Part shown: in pieces, positions 45,274 to 57,521 of the stretch
How the letters are laid out: each line of letters opens with the position of its first letter
Position numbering within the stretch: the stretch's first letter is position 1
DNA from: Salminus brasiliensis
Lineage: Eukaryota > Chordata > Actinopteri > Characiformes > Bryconidae
NCBI RefSeq assembly: GCF_030463535.1
Contig: NC_132894.1
Location: 28,974,625-29,038,624 of the forward strand
DNA length: 64,000 bases
Reading direction: 5' to 3'
Notes under the pieces: generated by a model
Seen by the model: the letters and a program-made list of their open reading frames with translations, nothing else
The model's database searches: none
What the model was told of the DNA's origin: nothing
Translations under genes and position numbers: made by a program

Positions 45274-46139
45274 CACTGCATATGTATTGCATTTTACTAT
45301 TAATATAGTAACTTCTGGACCTTAATAACCAAGTCTTCTTGCACACATTTGTATGTGTATATTTGTTGTATTTATGGTCTTTGTACTTGTTACTTTTGTT
45401 AGTTAATTAATTGTTCTTGCACTATTGACTTATGTCCTACCTATTCTGCACTGGACATTTAGCCTAACAGTGGTTGGTTGTACTGCACAAGCCTGCATTT
45501 GTATAAGGACATTAAAGTTAAAGTTGAAAGTTAAGTTGTAAAAGGGAGGGGACTATGGGTTGGAGTTAAGGTGGCTTCTGCTTTGAGCAAGACGGCCAGA
45601 TGCCTCCTTTTTATTGTTGAGTTAAAGTGAGGTGATGGGAGGTGGTAGGAGCATAATCTTTGTCATGGAACAAAGAAGAAAAAGTTTGAAATTAATAGAC
45701 TGTTTGACTGGGAGAGATTTGTTTTGTTGTTTTCTCTTTCATGTCCAAAAATCAGTGGCACTGATGATTGCAAAAAATGGTCACAGCAACTGTCATCATT
45801 AAAAAAAAAAACAACAAAAAACATTGCATATACTGTATGTCTTTTAATTTACCAGCATATTTAATACATCAGAAATGTATTTATTCAGTTTGTTTTGGGT
45901 AGCTATTGAGTAGAACTCAAGTAGAGTAGAGTTTTTTATTTAAATAATTTCAAATTTATCTGAATGTATTTTGTATGTATTTTTCTGATGCATGCAGTAC
46001 TCAGATACTCCACGAGGGGAGCAGAAAACATGTACCTAAATGTATTTTCTTTTTATATGCCATATATATAATGATGCATTTGGCTATGAAGGACATAGTT
46101 TAGTTTAGCTTTTGGTAATTAATGTTTCTTAGATAAGGG

Positions 46140-46935
46140 CTGCAGGTCCAGGGGTTCGCGGACCCAGGGAATTGTAGTACACTGAGATGCTGGAGCTGTC
46201 GTCTCGCTGCTTACACGCGATCACTCAGGTTTGTTGACGGTGGAGCAGATAGATGCTGGTGTTCTCAGGGTACGCCCGTGTCCGTGTTACCTTCTGGCTC
46301 TCTCCTTTTAATTATGCTGTGATAATCACACCTGCCGGAGTCGTCAGACATACCCAGATGCTGATTCTCAACATTCTCTGCACTCCATAAAAATTCTCTT
46401 AGAACTAACTTTTCTCTCTTTACCTTCTTCGAGTAAATGGCTACCCAGCCCGACCTGCAGGAAGATTGCCCGCTGAGGTCCCCTCTACCTGCATCTAACC
46501 AGCTGCCACCTACCAGTCCGGCCAGCGGGTCCCCCCCAACCCGCCACCACCCATGGCTCACCCGCCTGCCGCTGCTGCCTGTTTGGTGGCCGTGCTGAAA
46601 CCTAGATGGACTCGTGCCTGTCTGACACTATTAATATCACCACTATCAAATTTCTGTTGTATCTGCTTTGGTAATTTTTATCATTAATGTTTAAATAGTC
46701 TGGCCAGAGGACGATGGGTCCCCCTTGTGAGTCTTGGTTCCTCCCAAGGTTTCTTCCTCCAGCTCTGAGGGAGTTTTTCCTTGCCACTGTCGCCGTTGGC
46801 TTGCTCACTGGGGTCTTTGACCCTTCATGTTATTCCTCTGTCCTTTATTAAGTACTAATTATGTAAAGCTGCTTTGTGACGACAACAGTTGTAAAAAGCG
46901 CTATACAAATAAATTTGACTTGACTTGACTTGACA
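46140..46935 (+). mobile_element. Dispersed repeat ending in an L2-like LINE tail with (TTGAC)n
   Basis: The 3' part reads tttttccttgccactgtcgc, then tgtaaagctgctttgtgacg, then aaaagcgctatacaaataaa, and finishes in TTGAC repeats. This tail type is shared with vertebrate L2-type LINEs and is common in fish. A short copy of the same tail is at 56136-56185. The GC-richer 5' half (46140-46600) may belong to the same element or to an unrelated sequence; its open frames match nothing I recognise. Confidence 0.6.
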
Positions 46936-48782
46936 TTACATTTCCTGGGCTTCTCAGCATGTTGATTAGACATTAACTAACACAGTGTCAGCTACATGTA
47001 CCGAGATTTGTATATATTGTTAAAGGCCTTTGCATATTGCAAGCACCCATTCAGCTGTCAACTGTCAACAGGCCAGCCATCTATCTGATAAAGAAGGCAT
47101 TAGCCTCTGGAGCTGGGGCTATGGGTTTGAGTCCTACCTGGAAGAGCATTAGGGCATGGCTACTGCTCATTATTGCATGTTTCTTAGAAAGAATCACTGA
47201 TAATTGAGCATCACAGTTTTAAATTAATTCATTAAACCATCTCATTTGGCACTAACAGGGTAAAGCTTTCATACAGGCTGCACCAGTAGTGCCTCCCAGA
47301 AGCAACACTAAAGCTATACCTCATTTCTATCATATAATATAGTTCAACACAGCAGACAACAGTGTCATTATACACACAGTACAGTGACCAAAACCAAAAA
47401 ATGCAAATATCCCTGGTACTAAACCTACGATGGATCTCTGTTAGATGATTTGGCTGTGAGACAAAGGGAAGCACACAAGCATGTTTTGCTCAAACCTGTT
47501 TAACTGCATTAAAAACGTGGTATTTCACCCAGCCATACACTTCTGCAAGAGGCTACAACAAAAATGTGTGTCAGACCTCTGAACTAAATTCCAATCAAAA
47601 AGAAATACCCTGAACTTCCACATTAGAGTGAACACTTTATTTTACAGCACAGATCAAAACTCTGAAACTGTACAAATCTTACAGTAAATAACAGTGTAGT
47701 AAGTACTATCAGACCCACTGCACCAGTGTTGCTTACAGCCATGGAATCATTCACAGCCAGAGCGCCCTCTATTGGTTAAGGGAAAAGCTGGACAGTGAAC
47801 GAAAATAATCAAATGTAGTAATTGTATTTTAGAAGTTTTTGTATTTAAATGCACTTTTATCATCAGTCATTTCTAAAAATGTATTTTCTCATTGATATTT
47901 GGTTTATATGTGGAGCTAGAAATGTATAAACCAGGTCGGATAGACGCTTCTTTTCCATCATAAATAAAGCTATAAATAACGAAATTCCGTTATTCACATT
48001 GAATAATCTAGGGTGCTCTAATGGATAAGGTACAATTTGTACTTAAACGTACTGAAACACACAGCACAGCTGACAGAGAGAGAAACACACGAGTGCTGTA
48101 TCAGAAAACTAAGGGTCTGAGGGTCCTAAGCATGTTCTTCAGTTCTTATTCCACTGCTTTCAGTACTGACTCCAGCGCCTCCACCATGAAGCTAAAGGGT
48201 GGTAAAGGGTGATGGTTTTAGAGTGTTAGTTTATCAGTGAAAGGAAGCGTTCACTGTAGTCTAAAAGTTTAAGGTATTTTATAATATAATTTTATTCGAA
48301 TTGCAATTACAATCATAATTCAGTTGTTAGATCTTACACACCCCTGTTTCGTGGAGGTGTGGGAGTGCAGACCACACTGTATCAAACTGTAAAATACAAC
48401 ATTTTAACATAGTTTAACAGGCTTAGTACCAGTGATATTTGCATTACTCTTTGGGTTCGTGTACTGTGTCTAAGAAAGAAAGGCCTGCATGAACACCCTC
48501 AGCTCCCGTCACACGAACAACACGTCAGTGAGGCTCCTCAGGTGGGGCTCCAAGACACAGTACCCAGCTTTAGAGGCTGATGCAGATCAAATTAGACCAC
48601 TGAGCCACACAAACCAGCATCTTCCAAGTCTACAGATTTACTGCTGACACAGTTATTCTGTTGCCTTATTTATTAGAACACTGGACAACACAGCACACAC
48701 AGAAATTATTCTCAAACCTTTGGTCATATTGCTACTTACAGCAGAAATGTAAAATCTTCAATATCCGGGTGTAATCCATGTT

Positions 48783-49064
48783 ACTGGGAGGCTGAGGCTG
48801 GTGGAGTGCGTGAGCTCAGGGTTTCTGGGCTGTGGTGGTCTGTGCTGATCGGGTGTCCGATCGGGTGTCCGAAGTCCAGTATCGATATGGTGGTCCTGAG
48901 GGAGCTCTGGACTAGCAGGTCGTCTAAGGAGGGGTGCACCGGCCCAGGCCGGAAACGGAGCAGGTCAAAACCCCCGTGCTGATCAGTAGTGGGGTCGCAC
49001 CTGTGAGCGGACTCTGCAGGGCAGCCTGAGCAATACAGTGGGACCCAGTCTTTTACTCTGTAGC
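48783..49064. repeat. Left arm of a ~280-bp inverted repeat
   Basis: Read in reverse complement it matches 51120-51393 almost base for base over most of its length, including gagctcagggtttctgggct and aacggagcaggtcaaaaccc. The two arms are about 2.05 kb apart. A third, more diverged copy at 49480-49650 has the orientation of the right arm. Confidence 0.9.
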
Positions 49065-49793
49065 TACACGGGAGAGCTGCATCTGATCATCTTGTCATTT
49101 GTCATTTGTGTGCGCTTAACTCAACTGATCTGAGGAAAAAAGGGGAAAAGAGTAAATATTAAATAAAAGTCAAACACAACTTGAACCAGAATGGAGCACA
49201 AAGTAAGATGAGCTAAAATGATGTATTTAGAGAGAATTGCTGGAGCTTTAAAATGAGCTAGAGTACATTAAACAAGACTTTAATCTTAATCTGGATCTGG
49301 AAATATCAGTAACATCATCTTTTATTGTCTTAAAAACAGAAAAGTTTATTCTTCATGAACTTTGGTGAAAGATTAATGTGAATCTGTGTGCACTTCTACA
49401 AACACAACTTTAACAATGGATCAACAACTGTTGATAATCAGTGAATTTCCTGATAAAACATCTGCAGTCTGTGTCCCACTGTCTCCCTCAGGCTGCACTA
49501 CAGCGTCCTTTCTGAGGTGCGATCCCACTAATGACCAGCATGGGGGGCCCTGACCTGCTCCGTTTCTGGCCTGGGTGGGTTCACCCCTACTTAGACAACC
49601 GGATAGTCCGGAGCACCCTCAGAACCACCATGTTCATACTGAACTGATCTGTATGAGGAGCTATACACGTATGAACTAGGCCATAAAGACACTACTTTTC
49701 AATTACGAATAACAGAAACACACGAAAGAACTAGTCAGACTGAATAATCTGGTCAACAGCACCTTCACAGACTTAGAAGACAGGGCTTCATGT

Positions 49794-49866
49794 GGTCCAG
49801 TGGCCTAATGGATAAGACCTCAGCCTCCAGAGCTTGGGCTTGTGGGTTCGAGTCCCACCTGGGTCG
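49794..49866 (+). tRNA. tRNA-Arg-like sequence with CCA anticodon; probable pseudogene
   Basis: 73 bases fold as a cloverleaf. The acceptor GGTCCAG pairs with CTGGGTC (two G-U), the T stem GTGGG/CCCAC is intact, the A box is TGGCCTAATGG and the B box GGTTCGAGTCC. The body resembles tRNA-Arg(CCT), but the anticodon loop CTCCAGA reads CCA (Trp). The D stem has one mismatch and the anticodon stem another. There is no T-run terminator nearby. Confidence 0.55.
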
Positions 49867-50849
49867 CTCTGAAAAGCACACTGGTTAAGAGAAGCTGCGA
49901 GTTGTTGTCACGTTCTAGATAAAATTCCCTTTACATTTCAGTCATTTAATGTAAATCATTATAGATTGAAGTCTTTCTGCACTTCGTAAACTACTGTCCA
50001 AAACATACTGTTATAATAATAATATAGCTCATAATGTAACTGTTTATGATTAGACTGGAAGTGGAATTAAAAAAAGCTTACCTGTAGTTGAGCTCACCTG
50101 CTTCTTTACACATTCCACTGCTTCCGAGACTCCAGTTATGAGAAATGACAATATGATTATGATATAACCCAGAAATATAGAATATAAGACATATTCTGAT
50201 TCATTTTCATATGTAATTTAACACCCCTAAACAGCGCAACACTCATTTTCAACACCACGAGCTGAAGCACTCATTTACAAGCTACTGCAGCACTAGGATA
50301 TGCTAGTATCATTTAAACCCCCCAAAAAGACCTCAAGGGGGCTCAAACCACCAACAAATACTGAGAGATAATCAGAAGTGGCGAGTATGGAAGTATAAAT
50401 ACTTCATTACAGTACTTAAGTAGATTTTTGACGTATCTGTACTTGAGTATTTCTGTCACTTAATACTTAATACTTTTTACTTCTACTCCCTACATTTCAC
50501 AAAAATTAATGGCCCACGCTGCTGTTAGTGAATCTGAATCTGTGAAAGCTTCGGTTCGTGTGAAAAATGAAAGAGCTGAGCTTCGGTTCTGTAATAATGT
50601 GATGAACCGCACCGACAGATAACCTCCAACTGACACACTGGTGTAGCCTAGACCCTCTGCCCCCATCACACCCGATTTATTGGTTTTGCCCTCCTACGTG
50701 CTGAAGCAGATATCTGAATAAAGAGCTATAAAAGTAAGAACCAGGTCGTGAAGACGCTTCTTTTCAATCATAAATAACAGAAACCACTATTCACACTGAA
50801 TAATCTAGTGAACAGCACACCCACAGACTTAGCAGAGAGGGCTTAGTGT

Positions 50850-50922
50850 GGCCCAGTGGCCTAATGGGTAAGGCATCAGCCTCTTGAGATGGGAATTTTA
50901 GGTTCAAGTCCCACCTGGGCCA
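50850..50922 (+). pseudogene. tRNA-Arg-like pseudogene with CTT anticodon loop
   Basis: A 73-base relative of the copy at 49794. The acceptor GGCCCAG/CTGGGCC is perfect and the D arm GCC/GGC intact. The T stem (TTAGG versus CCCAC) and anticodon stem are mismatched. The loop CTCTTGA would place CTT as anticodon. Confidence 0.6.
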
Positions 50923-51119
50923 AAAAAGGGTGAGCTTTCCTTTCTTAAACTTGTTAATTATGGTGGCATAGTAGCCAATCCCATCAAATCACTGACATTT
51001 CTCAGGACTGATCACCTGTAAATGAAGCAATTACAGCTCCGTATCTCATCTTATTTTGGACCTCATGTTAACAGGGTACAGTGTTCACACATGCTGCACT
51101 AACCGAGCCTCCCAGAAGC

Positions 51120-51393
51120 TACAGAGTAAAAGACTGGGTCCCACTGTATCGCTCAGGCTGCCCTGCAGAGCCCGCTCACAGGTGCGACCCCACTACTGAT
51201 CAGCACGGGGGTTTTGACCTGCTCCGTTTCCGGCCTGGGCCGGTGCACCCCTCCTTAGACGACCTGCTAGTCCAGAGCTCCCTCAGGACCACCATATCGA
51301 TACTGAACTTAGTCAGGACACCCGATCAGCACAGATCACCACAGCCCAGAAACCCTGAGCTCACGCGCTCCACCAGCCTCAGCCTCCCAGACA
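51120..51393. repeat. Right arm of the ~280-bp inverted repeat
   Basis: Inverted partner of 48783-49064 (ggtgcgaccccactactgat, cctcaggaccaccatatcga). Open frames across it are not conserved in the other copies. Confidence 0.9.
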
Positions 51394-52345
51394 CGTGGAT
51401 TATGGTTGTCGTACCATGCACATTTATTTCTGATTATTTTAAAATCAATTAAAATCATGAGTTAAAATCAATGATTAATGGAAATAAAATCAGCAGATTA
51501 ATCAATAATGAAAATAATCATTATCTGGAAACAAAATATTTAAAAAGTATTTTAAAATATTTATTATTTAAAAGTGAGACGTTTCACATACACTTTCATT
51601 AATCAATATTTTTTTATTTTATTTTTAATTTAAGTTTTATAATTTGTTTTAATATTTTTTTGTTCAGCAAAAAAATCTTTTAATTTCTTTAAGGGTCGAC
51701 GTATAATCATAAATATAATAATTAAAACATCAACAACAAGAGGAAGAATTGTGAAATACTGTATACTGTGATACCGTAAAATCGTGATATTTTGTGAGGA
51801 GATTAGCATACCTTAAAAATCTCACAGCTAAATCCAATAAGTAACTAAAGCTGTATCTGAAAATAAAAATAAAATAAATAAAAAATAAATTCAGTCATTA
51901 AAAAAAACCCTCGTCTTAAATTCTTTAAGGATTTAGATAAATACAGGAATAACGGGTTTAAACGTCCTAATGTAGCTGTTCAATAAAGCTGTGGTAATAT
52001 GAAAGACGCAGTGACTACACATTACCACTAGAGGGAAGCACGACCTTACAAACTGCAGCTTACTGATGGGGTGATTATCCTGATGTGGGATATTTCTCGC
52101 ACTGGGGTGCGTCCCCTTTGAAGATTACTCCACCCTAATCTAAAAATTGACTTTTTAGAGACGTCATGTGATTTTGATGACACGTCTTGACAGCTCGCCT
52201 TTTATTTTATTCAGGAAGACCCACATCAAATTAAATGTAGGTGTCGCACAATTGGCAGTGAGAGTGTTTAGATATCTCTCAACACAAATAACATGTACAT
52301 CTAGTGAACAGCACCTTCACAGACTTAAAACAGATAGGTCTGTGT

Positions 52346-52791
52346 GGCCCAGTGGCCTGATGGATAAGATATCAGCCACCAGAGCTGGGAATTACACACA
52401 GTAAAATACGCACAGTATAAACTGCGCATGTGATGTCTGAAGGTCAACTGACATCAGTTGCAGTGCTGGTTGCTTGTCTGTCCATTCTTGATTGGTTCTC
52501 GCTGCATTTACATTTGGATATGCTAAACCAAATAAAGATGAAAAAAGAAGAGGAAATATCTATAAAAAATAACATTAATATCCTGCAAGTTCCCTTCAAA
52601 GAGGTTTAGTAACAGAGTACTTCTCCCTTAGAAAGGTTTTATGGCATTTTCTTTCAATGCTGATAAGATATCTTTGATGCTTTATGACGACTTAACTATC
52701 CCCCTGCATTCACCACAAGGTATTACAGAGGGTGGTACACTGTACACCATACTAAAGCTGGGAATTGTGGGTTTAAATCCAACTTGGGTTG
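52346..52791 (+). pseudogene. tRNA-Arg-like pseudogene split by a 362-bp insertion
   Basis: The 5' half (GGCCCAGTGGCCTGATGGAT ...) runs to 52393 and the 3' half (gtgggtttaaatccaacttg) resumes at 52767. The halves are separated by 52394-52755, with AGCTGGGAATT repeated on both sides (52383-52393 and 52756-52766). Confidence 0.8.
52394..52755. pseudogene. Transposed copy of the receptor C terminal-exon region
   Basis: Matches 54350-54713. The part at 52604-52753 is identical to 54564-54713 by eye. The part matching the last receptor C exon is clearly diverged: several substitutions, a missing ctgaccgca block, and a damaged acceptor (TTTTTTCATC where the gene has CCCCGCAG). Intron sequence is included, so it is a DNA-level copy and not a spliced retrocopy. 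Confidence 0.85.
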
Positions 52792-53129
52792 CTGTGGCAG
52801 GTCCACTGGGATTAAGACAGTGGCTGCAGGTTGTTGTACTTCATAAACCATTGGTGCCCAAAACTGTTTGTGCAGTTCATGAATATTCATGTGGCTCTCT
52901 CCTCCAGCACATAGGATGGACTAGCAGGTAGTCTGTGGAGGGGTGATTTGTAGATATCCATTTACATTATTACATTACATTATTATTACAGACTAATAGA
53001 GCCACGCCATCCACTTCCTGCCATTTTTCTACTGATATTTTGTCACTTCCTGGCTCAGAAGGAAGTTAAGAAACCTTTTAAACTTTCAATGCCACAAGGT
53101 GGCGCTAAACATTAATCACCAAGTCAAAT

Positions 53130-53559
53130 CTAGCCCAAAACAGGTTGCTGTTAGAGTTTATCAGAGCCCGAGCACAACCTGATGCCAAACCCAAACACGG
53201 GCCGGGTCGGGCTGAGGTTTCCTACTACTTTCCTCGGGCCCTGACGGGTCAAGCTCAATAAAATGGTCTGTGACGTAGGCCTATGTTTTTGCATACTATT
53301 TTTGAATTTGATATAAAGCTATGGCGTGATAATCACAATATAGCAAAGCAAACGTTGCCATGGTCGTAATTTATTTTTTAGACCTTAATGTCTAATAGCT
53401 TTTTAAAATTTGTTTTAATTAGTCTACAGTTTGTTAGATAGGCTATTAAAGACCTTTATTATCTTAACAATATCCAATGTTATCTAGGTTTCTTTTGCAT
53501 GTAAATTATGATATCATTGTTGGCCTATTGCATTTTTGCATTTTGCACCTAGGCTTAAT

Positions 53560-53604
<45 letters not shown>

Positions 53605-53940
53605 GACATCATTCTTGTAGCCTATTCTGCCAATATTTAGGCCTGTTGATCATTGTTCGTATTGTTGGTGGTTTAATCATTTGGAGTTCCATTCTTAATA
53701 AACAGTTTTCTTAAATAATAGGCATTGCACTGTCCATTAACGTCATTCTAGACAGATTTCGGTCATTCAAACAACTAAAAAGGTCTGTTTAACAGTCTAC
53801 TTACTAAAAAAACATCGGGTTTGAATCCACTTTGGCTCATAACGACAGTTTATGGGGCGGGCTAAACTCGGACAGAACGTGCACAGACAGCGTTGGGCCT
53901 GATTTTTTGGGCCCAATCTAAGCTCTAGTTGTTACACACA
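53130..53940. mobile_element. Dispersed element related to 57998-58490
   Basis: Contains gggccgggtcgggctgaggt, a stretch with ctcgggccctgacgg, an (A)n(TA)n tract at 53554-53600 and atggggcgggctaaactcgg. The same words appear in inverted orientation at 57998-58490 in a receptor C intron. Class not determined; no coding sequence. Confidence 0.55.
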
Positions 53941-54397
53941 GGTTTTGGGCCACTGTTTGCAAACATCGAAAAGGCACCACTATACCACACCACCAGTGAC
54001 CAGTGACCCATATTATTTGGGTCGTGAGTCATGTTCAGCACAGCAGTGATAGTGATGTAGGTATCAGGTATGGTTACACTGCTGGTGTTTCTGAACACTC
54101 TGTACAGTTTTGTTTAAGTAGTTGATACGTTCTGTAGCAACAGATGCCCTAGAGTATAATACCTGTATACCTAAAGTGCACCTGTATGGTAGGTGTTCCA
54201 GATTAAATGGTCAAATATGGTAGGTTAACAGAGTAAGGATTTCAGGTGAAGACTGGGCAAAGAAGCACAAAAGATCTAGTGCTTAGTAACAAGATATAGG
54301 CAACCGCAAACAAGGTACAACCAAGTGCTAGATGCTAGAAAGAGCAAAAAAACACACAGTATAAACTGCGCATGTGATGTCTGAAGGTCAACTGACA

Positions 54398-57300
54398 TCA
54401 GCTGACCGCAGTTGCAGTGCTGGTTGCATGTCTATCCGTACTTGATAGGCTCTGGCGGCGTTTACATTTGGATATGCAAAACCACAGGAAGATGAAAAAC
54501 CCTGCGGGGAAAAAAAGAAGAGGAAATATCTGTAAATAAATAACATTAATATCCTGCCAAAAGGTTTAGTAACAGAGTACTTCTCCCTTAGAAAGGTTTT
54601 ATGGCATTTTCTTTCAATGCTGATAAGATATCTTTGATGCTTTATGACGACTTAACTATCCCCCTGCATTCACCACAAGGTATTACAGAGGGTGGTACAC
54701 TGTACACCATACTTAAAAAGTGCAATATAATGCATGTATCCAGTACAATGACAGCTGCCTTAAAGTCCTTTTATGTCTCTACCAGCTTTGTGCATCTAGA
54801 GACTAAGATTTTTGCCCAATCTTCTTTACAAACTAACTCAAGCTCAGCCAGGTTGGATGAAGAGCGTCTGTGAACAGCAATTCTCTTTGATCTATGTCAT
54901 TCCACTGTGGCTCTGGCTGTATGTTTAGGGTCATTATAATGCTAGGGGTGAATCTCTTTCCCAATTTCAAGTCTTTTGGAACCTCCAACAGATTTTCTTC
55001 CAGGATTGCCCTGTATATAGCTCTATCCATCTTCCCATCAACTCTGTCCAGCTTCCCTGTCCCTGCTGAAGAAAAGCATCCCTACAGCATGATGCTGCCA
55101 CCATGCTGTTTCACAGTGAGGATGGTGTGTTTAGGGTGATGAACAGAGTTACTGTTTACCACCATACATAATGCTTTGCATTAAGGCCAAAAAGTTCAAC
55201 TCTGGTCTCATCTGACCACAGAACCTTCTTCCACATGTTTACTGTGTCTCCTATATGGCTTGTGGCAAACTGCAAACTGCACTTCTTATGTCTTTCTTTC
55301 AACAATGGTTTTCTTTTCTTATGTCACATATTTCAGATTTGATTACAATTGTGAGAACTATGTATCATTTTCATTCCACTTCATAATTATGTGCTACTTT
55401 TGTTGGTCTATCACTTAAAATCTCAATAAAATACATTTAAGTTTGAGGTTGTAAGCTGAGAAAATGTGAAAATGTTCAATAATATAATGAATAATTTGCA
55501 GAACCTAGCATAGCTTAAAACATTGTAATTACAGTTGCAGTCAAAATTATTCAATCCCCACTGCAAGTCAGGTTTATTAGCAAAATAAACAAACTATATA
55601 TATATGTATATATCATTTTAAGAAAGTACTAGTTTTAGTACAAAAAAGAACAGCATTACTCAAAATATTCAAAAAAGACAAGTAAACAAATGTTATTTTG
55701 GACTGTAAAACTTGCTCTAGCGTTCCTCTGGGAAGTGACTTGAATTTTACATTGTTGAATTTATTTTGTAAGATTGTTAAATGTGTTGCACTTTATTTCT
55801 TTTACGTAAATTATTTCATTTCTTGTGGTGGAAATGTTATGTTTGACTGTTAAGCTGTTAGCACTAAAGAATTTTCTGTTACAGAATAGTGCCCTTACTG
55901 CATTCTATGTGTTTAAGAAAAGATGATTAAAGAAAATACTGCAATATAAAATAATTCTTTTTTTCATTATTTTGGAGAAATTCTTTTCATTTCTAATACA
56001 CTCACATTAGAGTAATCTAAAAATTAGTTGTTAGATGAATCGACTAATCGAAAAAGAATTATTAGATTAATCACAAAAAAAAAGAATCATTAGGTGCAGC
56101 CCTACAATTCAAGTCACTAATTTTACTAATTACTGATTATGTAAAGCTGCTATACAAATAAATTTGACTTGACTTGACTTGACTACTTTTTGGTTTGCTG
56201 CTGCAACCACCTCCTTCAAATCCCTCCAAAGATTTTTAATGGTGTTCAGTCAGGTGACATTGACAAACACTCCAGAATCTTCCTGGAGTTCTTCTGAAAC
56301 CAAGCCTCGGTGGACTTTGAGTCTGGTGGACTGAGACACAGTCCTGTTGGAAGGTCCAATGACACCCAAGCTTCAGCTTCCTCACAGAAGGCATGAAAGA
56401 CTGGCATTAGCCAGTCCACATTTTTGATGTTTTATCTGAAGCACACCTGACACAAATAATGAAGCCATTGATGTGAGCTCTAAAAAGGGATTCTATTCAG
56501 GGGGCTGAATTATCCTGATTCTGCATTCTGTGTTGGATTTGGAAAGAGGAATTGCTCTTGTTTGATTGGTTTATTGCATACTGCTGGAAGTTTGTACTTG
56601 TATTTTGCTAATACACCTAATTTGTAATGGGTGTTGAATAATTCTGATTGCAACTGTATTATCTAACCAGATAGTGTTGCTGGATAGTCCTATCACCCAC
56701 CTCCTTTTTCTGGCTAACCCAACGTCAGGAGTAAATGGAAGTGATTCTAAAAACACTACAAGCTAACGCTAGACTGAGAGGGTAATCTCCACCTGATTGT
56801 CCAGGCTTCCAGGCTTAAAAAGCTAGTGGGCTGGGTGTAAAATTGCCAAATATGGGGGCATTAATAAAATCATATGTAGAATTTTTTGTTAAATGAAGAA
56901 ACAACATTGTTTGAGGTTTACGGTTTGTTTATGGTATTAAACTCCTTTATACAACTATGCCAAGAAAACCCCTTTAGTCTTACGTAGGGCACCCTAAATC
57001 TGCACCACTGCCTTTGTATGATCACACTTTAGCCTATCGTCCTGTTTTGCATGTGATTTTGTATGTTGTCTTGAATACAGCCACGTCATCATTCCAGTTG
57101 AATAAGATGGCTCAGAAAAGTGATGTAATATTCTTAAAATAAAGCACTGTATCACCAAACAAACAATGTGCTTTTGCTCACCCTGCAGTGGGTTTAATAT
57201 GCAGAAGAGGTAGAGGAAGACTGTGATAACTGTGTTATAAGCGAAGAACCCCACACTCCAGCAGATGCCTAGTAGACAGGTGATGCCTAGAACTGTGCAC

Positions 57301-57474
57301 ATGCTCTTGGCCCAAGGTTTCATTTGTTGGCCTGGGGGCACAGAGTGCCGGCAGAAGATAGTCCGTGCAAGAACCACCAACAAGCTCAAGTTAAAGGCAA
57401 AAACCACACAGAAGAAGCCAAGAACTGTGATGTTTCGTACAACGTCATTGGAGATGTGGCATCTTTATGTGGTA

Positions 57475-57521
<47 letters not shown>

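Larger units (their letters stand above)
46940..52830. repeat. Cluster of tRNA-containing repeat units
   Basis: At least four diverged copies of one composite unit lie here. A typical unit has a block like gcttcttttcaatcataaat, then ctgaataatct, then acagactta, then a tRNA-Arg-like sequence. tRNA parts occur at 47076-47142 (partial), 49794-49866, 50850-50922 and 52346-52393 (interrupted). The lead-in block alone is at 47940-48030. No protein-coding exon was found. Confidence 0.7.

Noticed and set aside
46265-46561. 98-codon minus-strand ORF rich in Gly and Arg
   Set aside because: Lies in a dispersed-repeat region; both strands are open in the GC-rich part and nothing is recognisable.
52641-54873. 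The shared peptide MAFSFNADKISLMLYDDLTI at two places as a possible new small gene
   Set aside because: It is identical because the DNA is duplicated; the frames diverge after the duplicated block, and the position is intronic in receptor C.
56994-57176. Read-through C-terminal end of receptor C after LNPLQG
   Set aside because: A good donor (CAGG|GTGAGC) ends the exon at 57182, and exon 54398-54501 completes TM7 (FFIFLWFC) in phase.
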